A stretch of DNA of 64,000 nt, from contig JANQVJ010000077.1 in assembly GCA_030730365.1 (NCBI GenBank), forward strand, positions 47,801 through 111,800, in the 5' to 3' direction. Below, in pieces: positions 27,413 through 35,726 of this stretch. Below the pieces are notes generated by a model that was not told the DNA's origin, did no database searches, and saw only the letters and a list, made by a program, of their open reading frames with translations. Source of the stretch: Verrucomicrobiales bacterium. GTDB taxonomy: Bacteria > Verrucomicrobiota > Verrucomicrobiia > Verrucomicrobiales > DEV007. The position numbers were made by a program, and so were the translations under genes. Position 1 is the stretch's first letter. The number at the start of each line of letters is the position of its first letter.

Positions 27413-29557
27413 ATGTCTTTGTTTCGAGTCAGTTCAGAATTCAGGCCCCAGGGCGATCAGGAGCAGGCCATCGCCAAGCTCACGAAGTCCCTCCTCGCCG
27501 GCAACCATCACCAGACCCTGCTTGGCGTGACCGGTTCGGGCAAGACCTTCACCGTGGCCAATGTCATCGCCGCCCTCGGGAAACCGACCCTGGTGATGTC
27601 GCACAACAAGACCCTCGCGGCACAGCTCTACAGCGAGCTCAAGAGTTTCTTCCCCGACAACGCGGTCGAGTACTTTGTCTCCTACTTCGACTACTACCAG
27701 CCCGAAGCCTACATCCCGCGGACCGACACCTATATTGAGAAGGACTCCTCGATCAACGACGAGATCGAGCGACTGAGGCTCTCGACGATGAGCTCTCTCC
27801 TCATGCGGCAGGATGTCATCGTCGTCGCCAGCGTCTCCTGCATCTACGGCCTCGGGTCGCCCGACGATTACAAGGGCATGATGATCCCCGTGCGGGTCGG
27901 ACAGACCCTCGACCGTGACGAATTTCTCAAAAATCTCGTCGGCATCCTCTACGAACGCAACGACATCGAGTTCATCCGCGGGCGCTTCCGGGTGCGCGGC
28001 GATGTTGTCGAGGTCTATCCCGCCTACCTCGACGAAGAGGCCATCCGCGTGGAGTTCTTCGGTGACGAGATCGATCGTGTGACCGCCTTTTCCCCGCTCA
28101 CCGGCACGGCAAAATCGCAGCTCGATGAATTCACCTTTTACCCGGCGAAGCAGTTCGTAACGCCCAAGGAAAAGATGGCCGTCGCGATCCGCGAGATCCG
28201 GAAGGAGTTGAAGGAACGGATCGAATTCTTCGAGAAAAATCAGCAGTATCTCGAGGCGCAGCGTATCAAGCAGCGGACCGAGTATGACATCGAAATGATG
28301 CAGGAGATGGGCTTCTGTCAGGGCATCGAGAACTACTCCCGCCACCTCACCTCGCGTCCGCCCGGGAGCAAGCCCGGCACGCTGATCGACTTTTTCCCCG
28401 AAGGTTTCCTCACCGTGATCGACGAGTCGCACGTCAGCATCCCCCAGATCGGTGGCATGTACGAGGGCGATCGCTCGCGCAAACAAACCCTCGTCGATTT
28501 CGGGTTCCGTCTCCCCAGCGCCCTCGACAACCGTCCGCTCAAGTTCGACGAGTATATGGCCGCGACGGGCCAGCGCCTCTACGTCAGTGCGACTCCGGCG
28601 CGATTCGAAATCGAAAACTCGGTCGCGGGGAACATCGGTTACATCCCCCATAAGCGAAAACGCATCGGCGAAGAGGAACTTGTCCCCGCCCGTCTCCCCC
28701 GCATCTCCGGAAGCAAGCAGCCCGTCAGTTCCTTCGATCCCGGGAAAAAGGGCGTCGATCTTATCGTCGAACAGATCATCCGCCCCACCGGCCTCATCGA
28801 TCCCGTCATCACCCTGCGACCGCTCAAAGGCCAGATCGATGAGACGATCGAGCTCTGCCGCCAGCGGGTGGAAAAAGACGAACGCATCCTCATCACCACC
28901 CTGACGAAACGAACCGCCGAGGATCTCACCGACTACCTGCGCAATGTCGGACTCAAAGTCCGCTACATCCACTCCGACGTCGATGCGATCGAGCGCGTCG
29001 AGATTCTCCGCAGCCTCCGGGCGGCCGAGTTCGACATCCTCATCGGGATCAACCTGCTCCGCGAAGGGCTCGACCTGCCCGAGGTCAGTCTCGTCTGCAT
29101 CCTCGACGCGGATAAGGAAGGTTTCCTCCGCAGCGAGACGGCCCTCATCCAGACGGTCGGACGCGCCGCGCGCCACATCAACGGCGAGGCCGTCCTCTTT
29201 GCCGACGTCGTGACCGATTCGATCCAAAGCCTGCTCTCGATCACCGAATACCGGCGTCGCGTCCAGACCGAGCACAATGAGAAACACGGCATCATCCCCC
29301 ACACTGTGACCCGCAGCGACCAGGGCAGTCTGCGCATTTACCAGAAGGGCAAAGCCGTCGAGGACGCCCTCGTTGCGGAGGCGGGATCCGACGTCGATAC
29401 CCTCGCCGTCATCCGCGAACTCGAAGGGGAAATGCAGGAAGCCGCCGCCAAACTCGAGTTCGAACGGGCCGCGCTCATCCGCGACCAGATCAACAAGCTC
29501 AAAAAAGAAGCCGGAGAAACGCCCCTTACGGTGAAGAAGAAAAAAGTGAAGTATTGA
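27413..29557 (+). CDS. uvrB: Excinuclease ABC subunit B
   Basis: A 714-residue UvrB. Helicase motif I is LLGVTGSGKTFTVANVI (~36-52), the damage-inserting hairpin region is SYFDYYQPEAYIPRTDTYIE, motif II is IDESHVSIPQIG, and motifs V/VI are LREGLDLPEVSLV and QTVGRAARHINGEA. The C-terminal UVR domain that contacts UvrC is present (LEFERAALIRDQINKLKKE). It is the ATP-driven damage-loading subunit of nucleotide excision repair. Start ATG 27413 gives MSLFRVSSEFRPQGDQEQAI, the family N-terminus. The downstream oxidoreductase follows within 5 bp. Confidence 0.97.
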   Translation: MSLFRVSSEFRPQGDQEQAIAKLTKSLLAGNHHQTLLGVTGSGKTFTVANVIAALGKPTLVMSHNKTLAAQLYSELKSFFPDNAVEYFVSYFDYYQPEAYIPRTDTYIEKDSSINDEIERLRLSTMSSLLMRQDVIVVASVSCIYGLGSPDDYKGMMIPVRVGQTLDRDEFLKNLVGILYERNDIEFIRGRFRVRGDVVEVYPAYLDEEAIRVEFFGDEIDRVTAFSPLTGTAKSQLDEFTFYPAKQFVTPKEKMAVAIREIRKELKERIEFFEKNQQYLEAQRIKQRTEYDIEMMQEMGFCQGIENYSRHLTSRPPGSKPGTLIDFFPEGFLTVIDESHVSIPQIGGMYEGDRSRKQTLVDFGFRLPSALDNRPLKFDEYMAATGQRLYVSATPARFEIENSVAGNIGYIPHKRKRIGEEELVPARLPRISGSKQPVSSFDPGKKGVDLIVEQIIRPTGLIDPVITLRPLKGQIDETIELCRQRVEKDERILITTLTKRTAEDLTDYLRNVGLKVRYIHSDVDAIERVEILRSLRAAEFDILIGINLLREGLDLPEVSLVCILDADKEGFLRSETALIQTVGRAARHINGEAVLFADVVTDSIQSLLSITEYRRRVQTEHNEKHGIIPHTVTRSDQGSLRIYQKGKAVEDALVAEAGSDVDTLAVIRELEGEMQEAAAKLEFERAALIRDQINKLKKEAGETPLTVKKKKVKY

Positions 29558-29562
29558 TCGCT

Positions 29563-30570
29563 ATGAAACCAATACGATGGGGAATCATCGGCGTCGGCAG
29601 GTTCGGCTCCATCCATGCCCGGGCGATCCGGTCGCTCCCGGGCAGCGAACTCGTCGCCCTCGCGAACCGCAATCCGGAGCGCCTCGAGCTCGCCCGATCC
29701 GAGTTTGGCGTCGCCGACTGCGTCACCGACTACCGCGAACTCCTCGCCAATCCCGACGTCGATGTCGTCAGCATCACGACTCATTGGAAAGACCACCACG
29801 AGATCGCCCTCGCCGCGCTTGCTGCGGGCAAGCATGTCTTTCTGGAAAAGCCCATGGCTGCGAGTTCGGCCGAATGCCTCGATCTCGTCACCGCGGCGGA
29901 GTCCTCCGCGGGCTTTCTCATGGTCGGTCACATCTGCCGCTTTGATCCCCGTGTCTCCCTCGCGAAGGAAGCCATCGCCGCCGGTCGCATCGGCCGCATT
30001 GTGTCCATGCATGCCCGCCGCAATTTGCCAAAGGCGCCGGGGAATATCCGCCTCGACAAGATCTCCCCGCTCATCGGAGACGGCATCCACGACATCGACC
30101 TCATGCTCTGGTTCACGGGAAAGACTCCGACCGAAGTCTACGGGCGAAATGTGAAAGTATCCGACTTCACCTACCCCGACCTCGGCTGGGCCATGCTGCA
30201 TTTCGGCGAGGAAGCAATCGGAGTGGTCGAGACGATCTGGTGCCTCCCCGAAAATGTCCCGACCACGATCGACGCCCGCTTCGAGATCATCGGGACAGCA
30301 GGGACGCTCTCGATCGACGCGGCCCACACCGGCCTGACCATCCTCGACGCGAACGGCGCCAAAATGCCCGACACCGTCTACTGGCCCACTCAGCATGGCA
30401 GGCAGATCGGCGCGCTCAGCGTTGAGCTGGGCTACTTCGCGGACTGCGTCCGCACGGGGGCTGCGCCCGAGGTCGTGACTCCGCTCGAAGCCGCCCGCGC
30501 CTTCGCCGTCGCCGAGACCGCCGAGAAGTCGGCGCTCGCGGGGAAGGTGTTGCCGTTTGTGTTCGGATGA
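29563..30570 (+). CDS. Gfo/Idh/MocA-family NAD(P)-dependent oxidoreductase
   Basis: About 335 residues. The N-terminal Rossmann fold has IIGVGRFGSIHARAIR at the start, and the family motif AGKHVFLEKPMAASSAE (~90-106, with the EKP lysine). The C-terminal substrate domain has SPLIGDGIHDIDLMLWFTG, containing the usual catalytic-region His. Such enzymes act on sugars, inositols or amino-acid derivatives; the substrate here is unknown. It starts 5 bp after uvrB (ATG 29563), so it may be read through from uvrB. A REPIN-like element follows. Confidence 0.86.
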   Translation: MKPIRWGIIGVGRFGSIHARAIRSLPGSELVALANRNPERLELARSEFGVADCVTDYRELLANPDVDVVSITTHWKDHHEIALAALAAGKHVFLEKPMAASSAECLDLVTAAESSAGFLMVGHICRFDPRVSLAKEAIAAGRIGRIVSMHARRNLPKAPGNIRLDKISPLIGDGIHDIDLMLWFTGKTPTEVYGRNVKVSDFTYPDLGWAMLHFGEEAIGVVETIWCLPENVPTTIDARFEIIGTAGTLSIDAAHTGLTILDANGAKMPDTVYWPTQHGRQIGALSVELGYFADCVRTGAAPEVVTPLEAARAFAVAETAEKSALAGKVLPFVFG

Positions 30571-30619
30571 GGCGCTATGCCCCTCTAGCCTCACGATTTG
30601 ATCGAACTTGCCGTCAGGG

Positions 30620-30780
30620 GTAGCATGGGCATCCTGCCCATGTCTTCGGCGGTGAAGACGCCAATCCCACGGAGCAGACTTGTAGGCCGAAAAAAATGAT
30701 CAGCGCGGGTGCATCAGCGAATGAATCTCAAAAGGACTTCGACGTCATGCCGCGCTCCATGGGCTGGAAGCCCATGCTAC
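30620..30780. repeat. REPIN-like element (two inverted REP hairpins)
   Basis: The left end reads GTAG, then the palindrome CATGGGCA-TCC-TGCCCATG. The right end is the inverted form: CATGGGCT-GGA-AGCCCATG followed by CTAC. The outer GTAGCATGGGC / GCCCATGCTAC is an exact inverted repeat 161 bp apart. GTAG followed by an imperfect palindrome is the hallmark of REP sequences moved by REP-associated tyrosine transposases (RAYTs). This element fills most of the 321-bp gap 30571-30891, where no gene was found. No RAYT gene is in the window. Confidence 0.72.
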
Positions 30781-30891
30781 TTCCTTCCGTTTTCGCCCGG
30801 AGAAACGTTCTCAGATTTCGCAATCGCGTGCCCCCGCATGCTTGACTTGAACGGCGATCCGGCCTGAAATCACCGCATCCTGTTTCCCGCC

Positions 30892-32106
30892 ATGCAAAAC
30901 CAGCTCAAGATCAAACTCGCCGTCTTCATGTTTCTCCAGTATTTCATCTGGGGATCCTGGTATGTCAGCATGGGGGCCTATCTCTCGAACACGCTCAAGT
31001 TCACCGGCGGTCAGATCGGTCTCGCCTACGGGGCCTTTGCGATCGGAGCGATGATCTCGCCCTTTCTCGTGGGACTCATCGCTGACCGCTATTTCGCCTC
31101 GGAGAAATTGCTCGCGGTGCTCGGGATTCTCGGGGGCGCGATGCTTTGCTTTCTGCCGCAGTTTGATACCTTCGGAACCTTTTACCCGGCCCTCATTTTC
31201 TACTGCGCCCTCTACGTTCCCACCCTCGCGCTCGGCAACTCGCTTTCGCTCCATCACCTCGCGAATCCGAAAACCGACTTCCCCCGCGTCAAGATGCTCT
31301 CGGCGGTGGGCTGGATCGCCGGTCTCGCGACACTGAACTTCCTCAAAGGGGCCGAGTCCCCCATCCAGTTCTACCTCGCCGGCGGAGCCTCCATCCTCTT
31401 CGGGATCTTCTCTCTCGCGCTTCCCCACACCCCGCCGATGAAGACCGGAGCCAACGTCAGCCTCGGTGAGATCCTCGGTCTCGATGCCCTCGCCCTGTTG
31501 AAAAAGCCCTCCTTCGCGATCTTCATCCTCTGCATGTTCCTCATCTGCATCCCGCTCTACTTCTACTTCGTGAATCTCGGCATCTACTTGACCGAGCTGA
31601 AATGGGAAAACATGCTCGTGAAGACCTCGTTTGCGCAGATCTCGGACATCGTCTTTTTCCTGCTCCTGCCCTTCTTCCTGAAGCGTTTCGGATACAAGAA
31701 AACGATCTTCGTCGGGATCGCCTGCTGGGTGGCTCGCTACTTTGCCCTTTCCTCCAGCGTCGACGCCGGCGCTGCCGCGACCGCGCTCATCTTCACTGCG
31801 ATCCTTCTTCACGGTGCCTGCTACGACTTCCTCTTCATCGCCGGACAACTCTACGTCGACGACGAAGCCAACGAACGCACCCGCGGTGCCGCGCAGGGAT
31901 TCATCGCCTTCATCCTCTGGGGCGTCGGAGCTTTTGTCGGAACCCTTCTCGCCGGCAAAGTCCTCGCGATGCACAAGCTCGAAACCCCCGTGAACGGACT
32001 CGAGCACGACTGGGCCGCGATCTGGCAAACACCCGCCTGGGGCGCCGCCGCGGTGCTGGTGATCTTCCTGATCTTCTTCAAGGATCCGGGAAAAGCAAAG
32101 GCGTGA
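30892..32106 (+). CDS. MFS nucleoside-permease-like transporter
   Basis: A 404-residue protein with about 12 hydrophobic segments. The N-terminus KLAVFMFLQYFIWGSWYVSM and the segment AYGAFAIGAMISPFLVGLIA, ending in ADRYFASEKLL, match the nucleoside:H+ symporter (NupG-like) branch of the MFS. A late motif GQLYVDDEANERTRGAAQGF is also typical. In the inner membrane it would import nucleosides or related metabolites. It stands alone between REP-type elements, with no salvage genes next to it. Confidence 0.82.
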   Translation: MQNQLKIKLAVFMFLQYFIWGSWYVSMGAYLSNTLKFTGGQIGLAYGAFAIGAMISPFLVGLIADRYFASEKLLAVLGILGGAMLCFLPQFDTFGTFYPALIFYCALYVPTLALGNSLSLHHLANPKTDFPRVKMLSAVGWIAGLATLNFLKGAESPIQFYLAGGASILFGIFSLALPHTPPMKTGANVSLGEILGLDALALLKKPSFAIFILCMFLICIPLYFYFVNLGIYLTELKWENMLVKTSFAQISDIVFFLLLPFFLKRFGYKKTIFVGIACWVARYFALSSSVDAGAAATALIFTAILLHGACYDFLFIAGQLYVDDEANERTRGAAQGFIAFILWGVGAFVGTLLAGKVLAMHKLETPVNGLEHDWAAIWQTPAWGAAAVLVIFLIFFKDPGKAKA

Positions 32107-32112
32107 TCTCCT

Positions 32113-32137
32113 GTAGGTGGCCTCTGTGAGGCCGCTC
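32113..32137 (+). repeat. Solitary REP-like hairpin
   Basis: GTAG is followed by a GGCCTC-TGT-GAGGCC hairpin, 7 bp after the transporter stop. No inverted partner was found nearby, so this is a single REP-like unit with a stem unlike the other two elements. It could also act as a weak terminator, but there is no T-run. Confidence 0.42.
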
Positions 32138-32172
32138 GTTGACCCCGACTGCCTGACCACGGGGAACGAGAG

Positions 32173-32207
32173 TTGACTGAATGCACTTTTCTCACTAAAG
32201 TGAATGC
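32173..32207 (+). promoter_or_regulatory. Promoter/operator of the vapBC-type operon, probably leaderless
   Basis: TTGACT at 32173 and TAAAGT at 32196 have the ideal 17-bp spacing. An inverted repeat CACTTT-(7 nt)-AAAGTG at 32184-32202 covers the spacer and the -10, and GAATGCA is directly repeated on either side of it. This is where an RHH antitoxin would be expected to repress its own operon. With the usual ~7-nt distance, transcription would start at or beside the ATG (32208), implying a leaderless mRNA. Confidence 0.55.
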
Positions 32208-32456
32208 ATGACGCAGGTGACCATTCGACGAATCGAAGAGGCTTGGGTGGAAAAGGCGAAAGAAGAAGCTTTGCGCCGCAGCGTATCGATGAACCAAGTA
32301 CTCGTCGAAGCCTTGCAGCGCGGACTCGGGGCCGATGCCGAACCGGTCCGGAAGACCAATCTGGACCGGTTTGCGGGAGACTCGGATTTTGGCCCTGAGT
32401 GGGACGAATTCCTGGAGAAGGATCTCAAACAGGTCGATCCCGAACTATGGAGCTGA
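32208..32456 (+). CDS. Ribbon-helix-helix antitoxin (VapB/FitA-like)
   Basis: An 82-residue protein. The N-terminal MTQVTIRRIEEAWVEKAKEE and MNQVLVEALQRGLG read as a beta strand plus two helices of the RHH DNA-binding fold. The C-terminal tail (FGPEWDEFLEKDLKQVDPEL) is acidic and probably wraps the toxin. It overlaps the PIN toxin by 10 bp, giving coupled translation. As with other antitoxins it should bind the operator just upstream and neutralise VapC. Confidence 0.82.
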   Translation: MTQVTIRRIEEAWVEKAKEEALRRSVSMNQVLVEALQRGLGADAEPVRKTNLDRFAGDSDFGPEWDEFLEKDLKQVDPELWS

Positions 32457-32839
32457 TTCTCGTCCTCGACACCAACGCCTACAGCGACTGGAGGCGCGGC
32501 GGGCGATGGCACGGACGGATCGCCGTGGCGAACCGCATCGTCCTCCCGTCCATCGTGATTGGGGAATTGCATCACGGCTTTCGCAAAGGGACAAAGTTCG
32601 AGGAGAACACGCGCAAACTGCGGGAATTCCTCGCCGAGCCCCAGGTGGAGGTTCATCCCGTGACCTTTCGCACGGCGGAGATCTACGGAGAGTTCGTGAA
32701 TTATCTCCAGCAGCAGGGAACCCCCATCCCGACCAACGACATCTGGATCGCGGCGTCGACGCTCGAGCGCGGCGGGCGGCTCGTGAGCAAGGACGATCAT
32801 TTCCGCTTCCTGCCTTTTATTGATTTGGAGAAGGAGTGA
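32447..32839 (+). CDS. vapC: PIN-domain ribonuclease toxin (VapC)
   Basis: A 130-residue PIN domain from ATG 32447. It has the first acidic site in LILVLDTNAYSDWR (Asp8), the second in VIGELHHGFRKG (Glu), and the third and fourth in TNDIWIAASTLERGG and VSKDDHFRFL (Asp residues). All four usual Mg2+-binding acids appear present, so it is probably an active tRNA- or mRNA-cleaving toxin. An in-frame ATG at 32399 would overlap the antitoxin more and adds residues with no PIN character. The 10-bp overlap with the antitoxin is typical of vapBC. Confidence 0.87.
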   Translation: MELILVLDTNAYSDWRRGGRWHGRIAVANRIVLPSIVIGELHHGFRKGTKFEENTRKLREFLAEPQVEVHPVTFRTAEIYGEFVNYLQQQGTPIPTNDIWIAASTLERGGRLVSKDDHFRFLPFIDLEKE

Positions 32840-33249
32840 GGAGCCCATGTCGATGCCCTTGAAGTCGAGCGTGCGGGGAACGATCAAGGGAAACGGGGTC
32901 AGAGGGAAGAGTGGCACGGAATTAAGGGCATGGTTCGGAGTGAATCGGGTGACGCCCAACTTGCCGCGAAGCGTAGTAGGGACGGTTCGATGAACCGTCC
33001 GCCGTTGGATACTCAAGGCGGACGCCCCGGCGGTGCGTCCCTACCGCGGAACCTGGAACATTCCCCCAGAGCCTCCGATAAAACGCTTCATCCCGTGCCA
33101 TTCGGGTCAGGGAACCAATTCCGTATTACTTTTCCTGACAAACACAGATGGCCACGGATGGGAGACGTAGCTGGCCGTCGATGGGAAACCGTCGGACGAA
33201 TTCCTCCGTGAAATTCCGTGCTTTCCGTGGGCGTTTCGCAGAATTTCAG
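32840..33249. other. Gap between vapC and the 92-bp repeat: no gene, REP-like element inside
   Basis: Nothing supports a gene here. A second REPIN-like element sits at 32976-33044. The segment around 32890-32935 (GGGGTCAGAG ... GGCACGGAATTAAGG) and the one around 33090-33130 (CCGTGCCATTCGGGTCAGGG) share partly inverted pieces (CCGTGCCA, GTCAGGG) and may be the worn ends of a lost mobile element. This is a weak reading. Confidence 0.4.
32976..33044. repeat. REPIN-like element, second type
   Basis: The left half is GTAG then a GGACGGTTC-GAT-GAACCGTCC hairpin. The right half, read on the other strand, is GTAG then GGACGCACC-GCC-GGGGCGTCC with one mismatch. Total length is 69 bp. It is the same architecture as the element at 30620 (inverted REPs with GTAG at both outer ends) but a different stem sequence, so two REP families may be present. 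Confidence 0.6.
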
Positions 33250-33341
33250 AATCAAGGTGCCCTGCACGCTTGAACCCCCTCCGACCTCGGGCCTTCGGTG
33301 GAATGGGAGCCGAGGGGTTGAAAAAGGAAATTCCTAGCATT
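33250..33341 (+). repeat. 92-bp perfect direct repeat, copy 1
   Basis: Identical over all 92 bases to 38157-38248, in the same orientation. It contains a bulged hairpin: arms AACCCC and CTCGG pair with CCGAG and GGGGTT around a loop with GGCCTTCGGTGG. The truncated DUF1501 homology begins a few bases after the repeat, and the repeat's last T plus the next AA makes an in-frame stop. See copy 2. Confidence 0.9.
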
Positions 33342-33358
33342 AACTCTGCCCCGAGCAC

Positions 33359-34531
33359 ATGTTCGAGGGCAAACAGCTCGCATTTATTCGCAGTCGACCT
33401 TCCCTGATGGGATCGCCGAAGACCGATCAATTCGCCTTCAAACGCAGTGGCCAGTCCGGTATCGAGATTTCCAACCTGATGCCCCACCTGCAGACCGTAG
33501 CTGACGAACTCTGCTTCATCCGCACGCTTCACACCGATCAGTTCAATCACGCGCCGGCACAGATGTTCGCGCTGACCGGCTTCCCCCGATTCGGCCGTCC
33601 CAGCATCGGATCGTGGGTCGACTATGGAATCGGTAGTGCCAATGAAAACCTTCCCGGCTTCGTCGTGCTGGTCACCGGACAGGTCCTCGGTGCCGGGAAC
33701 AGCGCCTGGGGCAGCGGATTTCTTCCTACCATTCATCAGGGTATCGAATTCCGCAGTCAGGGCGATCCTGTTCTTTTCCTCTCAAATCCAAAGGGCGTCG
33801 CTCCTTCTGATCGTCGCGAAGTTGTTGACACCGTCAACGCGCTCAACCGCATCAAACTCGCCGACGTTCGTGATCCCGAAATCGCCACCCGGATCGGACA
33901 GTACGAAATGGCTTACCGAATGCAGACTTCGGTGCCGGAACTGATGTCGATCGATCAGGAACCCGCATCCGTTCACGAAGCCTACGGAACGGAGCCCGGC
34001 AAAACCAGCTTTGCCAACAATTGCCTGCTCGCCCGTCGCCTCGTCGAGCGCGGGGTGCGCTTTGTTCAACTTTTCGATCAGGGATGGGATCACCACGGCA
34101 GTGTCTTCAAGCGCCTTCCCGGCAAAGCCAAAGAAGTGGATCAGCCCATCGCGGCGTTAATCAAAGACCTGAAAGCACGCGGCATGCTGGACGACACCCT
34201 GATCGTCTGGTCCGCTGAATTCGGCAGGACTCCCATGGCTCAGGGTTCGAACGGCAGTGGAGAAAAAGCGAGCAACGCCGGTCGGGATCACCATAAAGAA
34301 GCCTACACAGTTTGGATGGCAGGCGGGGGAATCAAGCCCGGCCACGTTCACGGAGTCACCGACGAGCTCGGCTACGGCATTGTCGAAGACGGCGTTCACT
34401 TACACGACATGAATGCCACGATTTTGCACCAACTGGGCATGGATCACGAGCGCCTCACCTATCGCTATCAGGGAAGGCAGTTCCGTCTTACCGACATTCA
34501 CGGAAGCGTGGTGAAGAAGATTCTGGCGTAA
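33359..34531 (+). pseudogene. 5'-truncated DUF1501 gene
   Basis: From ATG 33359 there are 390 codons of clear DUF1501 sequence ([47 protein letters not shown]). Compared with the intact paralogue at 12859-14343, its first residues align to about residue 106, so the Tat signal and the LFDPKP-type region are missing. A TAA lies in frame at 33341-33343, at the edge of the 92-bp repeat. The remaining frame is intact, so loss of the 5' end may be recent. Without a signal peptide it would stay in the cytoplasm. No DUF1553 partner is adjacent. Confidence 0.8.
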
Positions 34532-34563
34532 GAGTTTGTCCAGTTTGGTTCATAGCGTCAGCA

Positions 34564-35718
34564 CTATTCTTTCTGGCCGAAACTTTCGATCGCCCAGCTT
34601 TTGAAGACACCGTGAGCGTTCTTTCCGTCGCCGGGAAAACCACCGTGCTGGATCATCCAGATTACGGCGATTCCATCATCGGGGAAAATGTCCATCTTCG
34701 TAGCGTGCGCGCCACCGTGACCGAATGAATCGCCGCCGATCGCATATCCTAGCCCATACTCGTTCTTAATCGAATCGGGCGTTTGCTTCGTCGTCAGTTC
34801 CTCAAAGGAGGCCTCGCTGATGTAGCGTCTCCCGTCGAGCTCGCCGCCGTTGAGCATCATCCGGCAGAATTGCGCCGTGTCTTTCGCCGTGGAAAAAAGA
34901 CCGCCCGCCGGCATGGGGAAACGGGTCGTGCGATCGGGAAGCGGAGCTTTCATCTGAGCGAACTGGAATTCTTCGAGACCGTCTTTGGCTTTGTCAGGGC
35001 GATAGGATTTCGCCAGTCGAGCGACTTGCTCTTCACTCGGCCAGAATGTGGTGTCGGTCATGCCGAGCGGATCGAAAAGCCGTTGCTGGAGGAAGTCTTC
35101 ATACTTCATTCCGGAAACGACTTCGAGAATACGCGCCGCGGTGTTGATACCGGCGTTGGAATACTGGTAGTGCGTTCCCGGCTCGGTCGCGAGCGGAGCC
35201 GTCGCATAACTGCGGACGGCGAGGTGAAGCGGAAGGGCATCGAGCGTCGGCTCCTCCATCGCCGATTTGAAAGGCAAACCGCTGACATGGCTGAGCACCT
35301 CGCGAATCGTGATGGGGTGATCCGGCTTTTCCAAAAGAACGTGATCGTCATCTTTTTCCGCGATGACCATCTGGCCCTTAAACTCAGGTAGATATTTCTC
35401 GACCGGATCGTCCAGCGAGACTTTCCCCTCGTCGACCAGCATCATGAAGGCGGTCGCCGTCATCGGTTTGGATTGTGACGCAATCCAGAACATGGCATCT
35501 TCCGGCATCGGCTTTTTCGCTTCGACGTCGGAGTAGCCGACTATCGAGACAGAAAGAACGCCGTCTTTTCCCGCGACGAGACCAATGGCTCCGGCGAGTT
35601 CGTTTTTCTCAACGAACGGCTTCAGTAGCGACTCGGCGGTAGCGGGAGTGCGGGCCTTTAACGGCAACGCCGGAAGAAAAAATACCGAGAGGACTGTGAG
35701 GAACTTTGGGTGTGTCAT
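34564..35718 (-). CDS. Secreted serine hydrolase of the beta-lactamase / class C family
   Basis: A 384-residue protein with a signal peptide (FLTVLSVFFLPALPLKA). The nucleophile motif is SQSK (SxxK) in FWIASQSKPMTATAF at about residue 84. The second motif is YSN in HYQYSNAGINTAARIL, and a C-terminal HGG-type motif FGHGGAHA stands in for KTG. Members are often esterases, D-Ala peptidases or transpeptidase-like, so beta-lactam hydrolysis should not be assumed. It follows the PD40 gene by 8 bp on the same strand. Confidence 0.85.
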   Translation of the reverse strand: MTHPKFLTVLSVFFLPALPLKARTPATAESLLKPFVEKNELAGAIGLVAGKDGVLSVSIVGYSDVEAKKPMPEDAMFWIASQSKPMTATAFMMLVDEGKVSLDDPVEKYLPEFKGQMVIAEKDDDHVLLEKPDHPITIREVLSHVSGLPFKSAMEEPTLDALPLHLAVRSYATAPLATEPGTHYQYSNAGINTAARILEVVSGMKYEDFLQQRLFDPLGMTDTTFWPSEEQVARLAKSYRPDKAKDGLEEFQFAQMKAPLPDRTTRFPMPAGGLFSTAKDTAQFCRMMLNGGELDGRRYISEASFEELTTKQTPDSIKNEYGLGYAIGGDSFGHGGAHATKMDIFPDDGIAVIWMIQHGGFPGDGKNAHGVFKSWAIESFGQKE

Positions 35719-35726
35719 CGAGTATG

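Noticed and set aside
27434-29302. 622-codon minus-strand frame across uvrB
   Set aside because: It lies wholly antisense to a certain uvrB gene and has the Asp/Glu/Val-rich composition of a shadow frame.
33250-33341. 92-bp repeat as an integron attC site
   Set aside because: The fold is attC-like but the RYYYAAC and GTTRRRY core sites are not satisfied on either strand and no integrase is present. Kept as a repeat only.
34564-35718. Calling this gene a beta-lactamase resistance gene
   Set aside because: The SxxK/YxN fold also covers many esterases and peptidases, and the third motif is HGG-like, so resistance is not supported.
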